Shown: positions 8,169 through 12,878 of the stretch, piece by piece | Layout: each line of letters begins with the position of its first letter | Numbering within the stretch: the stretch's first letter is position 1 | Assembly: GCA_018263655.1 (NCBI GenBank) | Contig: JAANWY010000033.1 | Coordinates: 1 to 12,878 of the forward strand | Direction: 5' to 3' | Length of the DNA: 12,878 nucleotides | Origin: Anaerolineales bacterium | GTDB lineage: Bacteria; Chloroflexota; Anaerolineae; Epilineales; JAANWY01 | Notes under the pieces: generated by a model | The model's input: the letters and a program-made list of their open reading frames with translations, nothing else | Told to the model about the DNA's origin: nothing | Databases searched by the model: none | Position numbers and translations under genes: made by a program

Positions 8169-8294
8169 GGTATTACGCATTAGGGAAAAAGCCGCACTAC
8201 GCTCCTGCTGGATCGCCAGATCCAGGCTGCAGGGCGACGGATTTGACAATCCGTCGCAAGCGTAAGTGTCACTTTTTCCTCAATGCGGTATTAC
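8169..8294. mobile_element. MITE-like element A (8177-8286) with 8-bp target duplication GGTATTAC
   Basis: Perfect direct repeats GGTATTAC (8169-8176 and 8287-8294) flank a 110-bp segment. Its ends are inverted repeats of 21 bp with 16 matches: the left end opens GCATTAGGGAAAAAG and the right end, on the other strand, opens GCATTGAGGAAAAAG. Inside are two strong hairpins. One has a 10-bp perfect stem GCGACGGATT (8234-8243) against AATCCGTCGC (8248-8257) with loop TGAC. The other is CTGGATC (8208-8214) against GATCCAG (8219-8225) with an outer CCTG/CAGG extension. There is no coding capacity. It lies in the untranslated leader of the minus-strand operon, so the mRNA should carry it as a folded structure. 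The parent transposase family is not identified. Confidence 0.78.
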
Positions 8295-8344
8295 GTTGTC
8301 GGGCCAAGGCAACGGTGGAGACTCAGTGGGACCGAGACAACTCT

Positions 8345-8373
8345 ATTATACCAAAGAACCGCGCTCCTGTCCA
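8345..8373 (-). promoter_or_regulatory. Promoter of the secreted-protein operon (TGGACA-17-TATAAT)
   Basis: On the minus strand, TGGACA (8373-8368) is followed after 17 nt by TATAAT (8350-8345). TGG directly before the -10 makes an extended -10. Five of six -35 bases and all six -10 bases match the sigma-70-type consensus. Transcription would start near 8338, giving a leader of about 225 nt that includes MITE-like element A. The promoter sits between the two elements and is intact. Confidence 0.72.
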
Positions 8374-8386
8374 TAGATCGGCATGA

Positions 8387-8638
8387 TGTAGTTTGGGTCT
8401 CTAGGATTTCGCGTGGTTCTCTCGCTCAAAGGGAACGACGCCCGTCAGCACGACGGACGTCCCCGTGTTTGGCAATCGTCTTTCGTGTCGGAGTCCCGAG
8501 CTTGCTCGGGGGCGGGCGCTACGGGGCGAAGCAAGCTTCGCTACTCCGATGTTCCATTTAAGCGTTGTCCCCCAGTCTGGGGCCGTAGACTGTCGCCCAC
8601 AGCGAGTGCCACGCGAAATCCCAAAGAACCTGTAGTTT
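8387..8638. mobile_element. MITE-like element B (8395-8630), ISL3-type ends, 8-bp target duplication TGTAGTTT
   Basis: Perfect direct repeats TGTAGTTT (8387-8394 and 8631-8638) flank a 236-bp segment with 22-bp terminal inverted repeats at 8395-8416 and 8609-8630. They match at 19 of 22 positions, with the 13-bp core GGATTTCGCGTGG identical. A further CTCGCT is shared just inside each end. The right end reads GGTTCTTTGGGATTTCG outward-in. This resembles the GG(C/T)TCTT... ends of the ISL3 family, which also duplicates 8 bp; the family link is inference. No transposase is encoded. The centre holds a multi-hairpin block (8488-8549). Confidence 0.78.
8488..8549. repeat. Branched palindrome: outer stem enclosing two hairpins
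   Basis: TCGGAGT (8488-8494) pairs with ACTCCGA (8543-8549). Inside are CCCGAG-CTTG-CTCGGG (8495-8510) and GCGAAG-CAAG-CTTCGC (8526-8541), both perfect. The two loops are complementary to each other (CTTG and CAAG). This is a compact cruciform-capable unit of the dispersed-repeat kind, lying in the middle of element B. Confidence 0.75.
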
Positions 8639-8703
8639 CCGAGCTGCTCGATGATGAATTCTGGCTCCGAGATGATGGCCTTGACGATGTCGCCAGGTGG
8701 GAT

Positions 8704-8733
8704 TTATCCTTGTTGTCAAACCTGTGGTATACT
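8704..8733 (+). promoter_or_regulatory. Probable extended -10 promoter for the MEMO-family gene
   Basis: TGGTATACT (8725-8733) is an extended -10 (TGn plus TATACT, five of six). The best -35 at usual spacing is the weak TTATCC (8704-8709). The start site would be near 8740, 33 nt before the ATG. It lies just outside element B, in the remaining unique part of the spacer. Confidence 0.5.
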
Positions 8734-8772
8734 ATTCGCCGTATTCGATGACGTTGCACATGGAAGGAATTC

Positions 8773-9993
8773 ATGCCAGATACGACTTGCCCGAGACTGC
8801 GGCCAGTTGACATACAGAGCGTCAACCACAACGGTCAGCCGGCCGTCGTGCTCCGCGACCCCCTCCAACTAACCGAACACGTTGTCGTCGTACCGCAATT
8901 CCTCGCTCCGCTCCTGATGCTGTGCGATGGCACGCGCGATTTGAACAGTCTCCGTGCCGGCTTAGCTGTCAGAACCGGCATTAGTCTGTCCCAGGCGCGG
9001 ATGGCGGGCCTGATCGATCAACTAGACCAGGCGCTGTTGCTGGACAACGGGCGGTACGAGGAAGCCAGGGCGGCTGCGCTCGAGGAGTATCGATCAGCGC
9101 CCTATCGACCGCCGGTGCTGGCCGGCCCGAGCTACCCGGCTGACCCGGAAGCCCTGCGCCAGTACTTCCAGGGTTTTATTGACGATCTTCCCGCCGACGG
9201 CCGGCCGGCCCAGCGGGGACGCGGTCTGGTGAGCCCCCACATCGACTATCAGCGTGCTGGCTCCGTCTATGCCCATGTCTGGTCCCAGGCCGCCGAGATT
9301 GCGCGCGAGGCCGATCTGGCCGTGATTTTTGGCACGGACCATAACGGAGCCGTCGGACAGATCACGCTGTCCCACCAAAGCTACGCAACACCCTTCGGTG
9401 TGCTCCCCACGGCTACCGATATCGTTGATGCGCTGGTCGAGGTGATCGGTGAGGAAGAGATGCTCGAGGAAGAGCTCAACCACCGGAGGGAACATTCCAT
9501 CGAGCTGGCCGCCGTCTGGCTGCACTACGTCCGTGGTGGACGGCCGGTCGAAGTGATGCCGGTGCTGTGCGGATCATTCGTCCACTTCGTCATGGGATTA
9601 GGTACGCCGGCCGAGGACCCAGTATTCGAGACAGCGATCGAGACCTTGCAGCAGGCTACGAGGGGGCGCAGCGTCATCGCGATTGCAGCCGGCGACCTGG
9701 CCCACGTGGGGCCGGCCTTCGGCGATCCCCAGCCGCTGGACTGGGCCGACCGGGCCCGAATCCAGGCGGCTGACGATCAGCTCATCGACGCTGTGTGCGC
9801 GGGAGATGCCGAGGCATTCTTCCAGCTCATTCAGGCTGAGGGGGACCGCCGGCGCATTTGCGGATTGCCGCCCATCTACCTGGCGCTGCGCTACCTGAAC
9901 AGCACTCGGGGCACGCGCGCCGGCTACGACCGCTGTCCGGCCGATCCCCAGAACGGTTCACTGGTCTCGGTGTGTGGTGTCGTGTGGGAGTGA
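8773..9993 (+). CDS. MEMO-family protein (AmmeMemoRadiSam protein B-like) with N-terminal PqqD-like region
   Basis: This 406-aa protein has a MEMO domain at residues about 112-405, opening RPPVLAGPSYPADP. The family's metal/active-site-type residues are present: PHIDYQRAG (His156), GTDHNGA (His190), REHSIELAAVWL (His241), GDLAHVG (His311) and RRICGLPPI (Cys363). MEMO proteins are structurally related to non-haem-iron class III dioxygenases. In prokaryotes they often accompany AMMECR1 and a radical SAM protein, and their reaction is not settled. Neither partner is in this window. Residues 1-100 are extra to the domain; 'PLLMLCDGTRDLNSL' followed by a helical stretch resembles PqqD-like winged-helix domains. 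ATG 8773 has GGAAGG five nt upstream. It is probably cytoplasmic and probably co-transcribed with the next gene, 13 bp away. Confidence 0.88.
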   Translation: MPDTTCPRLRPVDIQSVNHNGQPAVVLRDPLQLTEHVVVVPQFLAPLLMLCDGTRDLNSLRAGLAVRTGISLSQARMAGLIDQLDQALLLDNGRYEEARAAALEEYRSAPYRPPVLAGPSYPADPEALRQYFQGFIDDLPADGRPAQRGRGLVSPHIDYQRAGSVYAHVWSQAAEIAREADLAVIFGTDHNGAVGQITLSHQSYATPFGVLPTATDIVDALVEVIGEEEMLEEELNHRREHSIELAAVWLHYVRGGRPVEVMPVLCGSFVHFVMGLGTPAEDPVFETAIETLQQATRGRSVIAIAAGDLAHVGPAFGDPQPLDWADRARIQAADDQLIDAVCAGDAEAFFQLIQAEGDRRRICGLPPIYLALRYLNSTRGTRAGYDRCPADPQNGSLVSVCGVVWE

Positions 9994-10006
9994 AGAATCG
10001 GAAATA

Positions 10007-10711
10007 ATGAAATCAATCGCTGAGAGCCGCGTTGCCGTAATCATCGGGGCCGCCGGCGTAGTGCTGCTAATCATCGCCCTGGTCCTCGCCCTATCGACAA
10101 TCTTCGACACGCCGTCGGGGCGCTCCGTGCCAGGCCCCGAGGCTGATCTCGCAACCGAAACTGCCGCTGGGGGACGCAGTGGTGGAGTCAACCGGGGGGC
10201 GCCCCCGGCGACGACACAGCCGGCGGCCTCGGGCGCAACAACCCCCGCAGCGCCGGCGCCCGAGCCGGCCATGACTGAAGTGTACGGCGCCATCGCAGGT
10301 CACGTTTCACTGGAGGGGCGGGGGAACGCAATGGGCATTACGCTGCTGGTAAATGGGGTTCCACAGGACGTCACAGATGTCGCCGGCGCCTTCCGCATGA
10401 CGATGCCGGCCGGACGTTACAGCGTGCGCGCCCGCTATCCTGGACACATCGCCGTCGAGGCGCCCGATGTGGAAGTGCGCAACGGCGAAGTCGCGTCTCT
10501 TCCGCCAGCGACGCTGGCGGCCGGCGACACCGACGAGGACGAGGACATTGACCTGTTCGACTTGGTGCGCTGTATCGTCGACCTACGTGGCGGCGCGTTG
10601 CCGGCCGGCTACCACGCCGACGCGAACGGCGATGGCGTCGCCGACGTCCGCGACTTCATCCTGGCGCAGCGGAACTACGGGACCGCCGGGCCGGCTCCGT
10701 GGCCAGACTGA
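10007..10711 (+). CDS. Membrane-anchored protein with regulatory-like beta domain and dockerin-like calcium module
   Basis: This 234-aa protein has one membrane segment (residues 9-33, VAVIIGAAGVVLLIIALVL) after a short basic N-terminus, so the rest should be outside the cell. A Pro/Ala/Thr linker (34-90) precedes a carboxypeptidase-regulatory-like beta domain (about 92-170, IAGHVSLEG and AGRYSVRARYPGH). A dockerin-like pair of calcium loops follows: D174/D176/D178/D180/D182/D185 and D205/N207/D209/V211/D213/D216, each with the 12-residue EF-type spacing. It ends GPAPWPD. The same domain order recurs at residues 1244-1381 of the 1801-aa protein. I chose ATG 10007 over GTG 9974 because it puts the basic residues directly before the membrane segment and avoids overlap; the ribosome site is weak either way. 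It could dock to cohesin-like domains; partners are unproven. Confidence 0.82.
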   Translation: MKSIAESRVAVIIGAAGVVLLIIALVLALSTIFDTPSGRSVPGPEADLATETAAGGRSGGVNRGAPPATTQPAASGATTPAAPAPEPAMTEVYGAIAGHVSLEGRGNAMGITLLVNGVPQDVTDVAGAFRMTMPAGRYSVRARYPGHIAVEAPDVEVRNGEVASLPPATLAAGDTDEDEDIDLFDLVRCIVDLRGGALPAGYHADANGDGVADVRDFILAQRNYGTAGPAPWPD

Positions 10712-10811
10712 GGAGAAGATTCTGAGGGCACAACTCTTAGGGGTTCGGCCTTGCCTCTACTTGACAGGCGACTTAGTAGGTAAACACCAGGGAGAGAGGA
10801 GTGGCGGAACA

Positions 10812-11930
10812 ATGTCGAACCGAGGGGAAAACCAGGAAATCCGAAAGCTCAAAGTGAACCTGATCCAGTTGGAGTCCGCCTTTCAGGACGCCTCTTGGGA
10901 GAGGGGCTACTATCTGGATCTGCAAACCGGCAAGGTGGCCACGATCACAGACGAGGTACGCCGGGAGCTAGAGTGGATCTACGAGGAGGAGTACGATCCA
11001 GAAACTGAAGAGCCAATCGATCTCGCCGCCATCCTTCAGCAGCGCGATCTCCCAGCGTGGAGGCGCGAGGCACTGCTGGAGGCCGACCGGGTCGAGGCAG
11101 AGTACAATACACGCTACATCAGCATACGCCAACCCCATTCCCACGAGGGCTATCGGGACATGGAGCGCTTCATCTCCACCGTCGAGAACGACCATCTGCG
11201 GGAGCGACTGTGGCGGGCGATCAGTGGACGGGGCGCCTTTCGCTATTTCAAGGACGTGCTATACGATCATCCCAATGAGAGAGCGCGCTGGTTCGAGTTC
11301 AAGGATACCCGAGTGCAGCGACGAATCACGCGCTGGCTGGAGTCCGAAGGCATCGAGCCTGTCTTTGAGACGCCGCCGGCACCAGAGCCCAGTCCCCCAT
11401 CTCCGCCTGCCCGTGCCCGGCTCATCGACGAAGTGTTGCTCTTCGTGCGCTCGGTTCTGCGTGCACACCGTGGTGGACCTCTGCCCGGCGTGACGCGCAT
11501 CGCCCTCATCGGCTCGCTGACCACCGACGAGCCGGACCCAACGGACGCCGACTTGCTGGTGACGGTGACGGATGACGCCGACCTCGCCCCTCTGGCTACG
11601 CTGGCCCGTAAGCTGCAGGGCCACGCCCAGAGCTTCCGTCGAGGCGGCGACGTTTTCTTGGCCGATCCCGCCGGCAACTACTTAGGGCGCACCTGTCCCT
11701 GGAAGAAGTGCGGCCCGGGCATTCGCATGCGGTGCGATGCCCTACACTGTGGCCGGCGGCCCTATCTCCACGACGACTTTGAAGCAGTCCAGCTTGACGA
11801 CAACCTCATCGCCGCCCCGGCCATCGAGCTGTGGCCGGAGATCGTGGCCCGGGCCCCGATACCCGAGGACGTGGAGCAGGGGCTGATCGTGCCGCTGAAA
11901 AACCACGGATGGGCAGAATCACGCGGATAA
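10812..11930 (+). CDS. UPF0158 domain fused to nucleotidyltransferase-like domain with Cys cluster
   Basis: This 372-aa protein starts at ATG 10812, chosen over earlier in-frame codons because AGAGGAG lies ten nt upstream and the UPF0158-like part begins right after it. Residues about 11-180 match the UPF0158 style (LESAFQDASWERGYYLDLQTG, then DMERFI, LRERLWRAISGRGAFRYFKD and RWFEF). The function of that family is unknown. A Pro-rich linker (186-200) leads to a Pol-beta-type nucleotidyltransferase-like domain: ALIGSL (231-236) and TDADLLV (D245, D247) fit the GS...DxD metal motif. Downstream, CPWKKC (295-300), C308 and C313 with H312 could form a zinc site. The spacer 10712-10811 contains TTGACA (10761-10766) without a convincing -10. 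It is probably cytoplasmic; the nucleotidyl substrate is unknown. Confidence 0.82.
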   Translation: MSNRGENQEIRKLKVNLIQLESAFQDASWERGYYLDLQTGKVATITDEVRRELEWIYEEEYDPETEEPIDLAAILQQRDLPAWRREALLEADRVEAEYNTRYISIRQPHSHEGYRDMERFISTVENDHLRERLWRAISGRGAFRYFKDVLYDHPNERARWFEFKDTRVQRRITRWLESEGIEPVFETPPAPEPSPPSPPARARLIDEVLLFVRSVLRAHRGGPLPGVTRIALIGSLTTDEPDPTDADLLVTVTDDADLAPLATLARKLQGHAQSFRRGGDVFLADPAGNYLGRTCPWKKCGPGIRMRCDALHCGRRPYLHDDFEAVQLDDNLIAAPAIELWPEIVARAPIPEDVEQGLIVPLKNHGWAESRG

Positions 11931-11931
11931 T

Positions 11932-12034
11932 GGCAGTCAGGCAGGAAGCCCACAGGGAACCGAGGAATCATCAAAAACACTACACCGAATGTGGCCGCCA
12001 TTCGACGTGAACGCCCCGAGGTTATCTGACTGCC
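11932..12034. repeat. Nine-bp inverted repeat bounding the spacer
   Basis: GGCAGTCAG (11932-11940) and CTGACTGCC (12026-12034) are perfect inverted copies that bracket almost the whole spacer, from just after the TAA of the previous gene to just before ATG 12036. In RNA they would pair directly against the start codon region of the membrane-protein gene. No target duplication is visible, so I do not call it mobile. Confidence 0.5.
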
Positions 12035-12035
12035 G

Positions 12036-12470
12036 ATGCTGATACGTTTCGTCATCTACGGCCTCCTCGGCTGGTGCAGCGAGATCGTGTGGACCGCCTC
12101 GCGGGAGAAGGTCGCCGGCCGGCAGCGCGGCTGGAAGCTGCGCGGCACCAGTTACCTCTGGATGTTCCCTATCTACGGCCTCATCGCCCCCCTCTACGAA
12201 CCCATCCATAACGCTGTCCGCGCCTGGTCGTGGGAGGCGCGTGGCCTGGTCTACATGCTTGGCTTCTTCGGCATAGAGTACGTCACGGGCTGGCTGCTGC
12301 GCACACTCATCGGCGCCTGCCCGTGGGACTACACCAAACACAGCCGCTGGCACGTCCACGGCCTCATCCGTCTGGACTACGCGCCGGTCTGGTTTCTGGC
12401 CGGCTTGGTCCTGGAACCCATTCACGATTTTCTGGTGCGGCTCACGCCGGCCATTCAGCAGGCGCTTTAA
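12036..12470 (+). CDS. Small membrane protein, putative ABC-transporter type IV (CmpB-like) family
   Basis: This 144-aa protein has about four hydrophobic segments (residues about 1-19, 40-62, 68-92 and 112-135). Family-like motifs are GW near the N-terminus with E16, PIYGL (45-49), the EYVTGWLL helix (81-88) and the WDY motif (97-99). They match the pattern of PF06541 proteins, annotated 'putative ABC-transporter type IV' without proven transport. No ATPase gene is next to it, so a transport role is not supported by context. The ribosome site is weak (GAGG at 12018-12021, 14 nt away). Its TAA lies inside the left target duplication of the following MITE. A long minus-strand frame over it shows no domain pattern and was discarded. 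Confidence 0.8.
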   Translation: MLIRFVIYGLLGWCSEIVWTASREKVAGRQRGWKLRGTSYLWMFPIYGLIAPLYEPIHNAVRAWSWEARGLVYMLGFFGIEYVTGWLLRTLIGACPWDYTKHSRWHVHGLIRLDYAPVWFLAGLVLEPIHDFLVRLTPAIQQAL

Positions 12471-12636
12471 GTCCAATACCCGTGAACGAATCCCGGTTAC
12501 CCTCCCGCAGGTTACGGCGTAGCCTGTGTTGGAATGCCAAACTGCTTCGAGAAGTAGCATTTGCAGGCCAAAAGCCGTTCAAACCTGCGGGAGAGTGAGC
12601 GGCTCTACCGTTCATTCACGGGTATTGGCTTTAAGT
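12465..12636. mobile_element. MITE C (12473-12628) with 18-bp TIRs and 8-bp target duplication CTTTAAGT
   Basis: Perfect direct repeats CTTTAAGT (12465-12472 and 12629-12636) abut a 156-bp segment. Its ends are CCAATACCCGTGAACGAA (12473-12490) and the inverted copy at 12611-12628, with one mismatch in 18. A second, perfect inverted pair lies inside: CTCCCGCAGGTT (12502-12513) against 12582-12593, with a further ACGGC/GCCGT match beyond it. There is no coding capacity. The 8-bp duplication includes the TAA of the upstream gene, so insertion left that protein unchanged while replacing the sequence downstream of its stop. The transposase family is not identified. Confidence 0.88.
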
Positions 12637-12878
12637 CTTTCTCAGCGGTAACCGTTCAGGAGGTATCAGGACTAGCATCCTGAGTAGGTCGAAACGAAGT
12701 GGAGACCGTATCGAAGGGTGCGGGTTTGCGACGGTTCTTCGAACAAGCCGCATCCCCTTCGATGAACTCAGGACGTCGCTTCGATACGACCTCGGCTTCG
12801 CCTCGGTCTACTCAGGCGGCGTCCTGAGCGGCGTCCTGAGCCTGTCGAAGGGCCTGTCGAAGGGCCTGTCGAAGGGAT
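12637..12878. repeat. Dispersed-repeat-type non-coding region with long inverted repeat and 12-bp tandems
   Basis: No gene is seen. A long inverted repeat has arms 12679-12715 and 12780-12816 with 29 of 37 positions matching, starting CCTGAGTAG and ending CGTATCGAAG. A small hairpin TCAGGA...TCCTGA lies at 12666-12683. Two perfect copies of GCGGCGTCCTGA (12816-12827, 12828-12839) and three perfect copies of CCTGTCGAAGGG (12841-12852, 12853-12864, 12865-12876) follow and may continue past the edge. The 'CCTTCGACAGGCTCAGGAC' style is, to my knowledge, a common dispersed bacterial repeat, so this is probably one of many genomic copies. Confidence 0.75.

Noticed and set aside
8234..8257. Ten-bp hairpin as an intrinsic terminator
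   Set aside because: No U-run follows directly on either strand; it fits better as the interior of a MITE.
8413..8751. 112-residue plus-strand frame before the MEMO gene
   Set aside because: It covers most of element B, including its right TIR and the direct repeat, and has no convincing start or domain.
2706..10711. Classical cellulosome gene cluster
   Set aside because: No glycoside hydrolase, scaffoldin with cellulose-binding module or anchoring SLH domain is present; cohesin- and dockerin-like domains also occur in non-cellulosomal proteins.
10761..10789. TTGACA as a promoter for the UPF0158 fusion gene
   Set aside because: The -35 is perfect, but the sequence 16-18 nt downstream (AACACC or similar) is not a -10.
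11932..12034. A fourth MITE
   Set aside because: The nine-bp ends are inverted but the flanks show no target duplication.
10812..12470. MNT-HEPN-type toxin-antitoxin pair
   Set aside because: The nucleotidyltransferase-like domain is fused to UPF0158, not next to a HEPN protein, and the neighbour is a membrane protein.
11937..12560. 207-residue minus-strand frame over the CmpB-like gene
   Set aside because: Composition is shadow-like and it runs through MITE C; the plus frame carries family motifs and membrane segments.

Overview
The window looks like a chromosomal piece of a Chloroflexota bacterium (Anaerolineae/Caldilineae-like). The basis is high GC, large secreted proteins with Pro/Thr-rich linkers ending in a 'YLPLVLR'-type C-terminus, dockerin modules followed by a 'GPxPWP' tail, and palindrome-rich spacers. 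The phylum call is inference from protein style; there is no rRNA or other marker gene.

Layout. (1) 1-512 (+): the 3' end of a secreted protein with a 30-bp in-frame tandem repeat (PTDTPTPAPA linker), a C-terminal beta-sandwich and the end IIYLPLIRR. (2) 513-687: convergent spacer with a palindromic 'ACGCAGAT' element. (3) 8111-688 (-): a two-gene operon of secreted proteins with a 7-nt overlap. The first is an 1801-aa multidomain protein: sortilin/Asp-box propeller, jelly-roll, cohesin-like, regulatory/dockerin-like, second cohesin-like, C-terminal domain. The second is a 674-aa jelly-roll plus TolB/WD40-like propeller protein. (4) 8112-8772: divergent control region. A near-consensus minus-strand promoter (8345-8373) drives the operon and an extended -10 (8725-8733) faces right. 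Two short non-autonomous elements with terminal inverted repeats and perfect 8-bp direct repeats flank the operon promoter. (5) 8773-10711 (+): a MEMO-family protein with an N-terminal PqqD-like region, followed after 13 bp by a membrane-anchored dockerin-like protein. (6) 10812-11930 (+): a UPF0158 domain fused to a nucleotidyltransferase-like domain with a four-cysteine cluster. (7) 12036-12470 (+): a small membrane protein of the putative ABC-transporter type IV (CmpB) family. (8) 12465-12636: a third MITE, with an 18-bp TIR and 8-bp target duplication, inserted exactly at that gene's stop codon. (9) 12637-12878: dispersed-repeat sequence with a long inverted repeat and 12-bp tandem repeats.

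How the parts may work together. The left two thirds encode cell-surface or extracellular proteins. The large secreted protein has two cohesin-like domains and a dockerin-like module, and a regulatory-plus-dockerin module of the same design recurs in the membrane-anchored protein at 10007-10711. This suggests, but does not prove, a non-cellulosomal cohesin-dockerin contact that could tether the propeller protein to the cell. No glycosidases, transposase, CRISPR array, tRNA or rRNA were seen.
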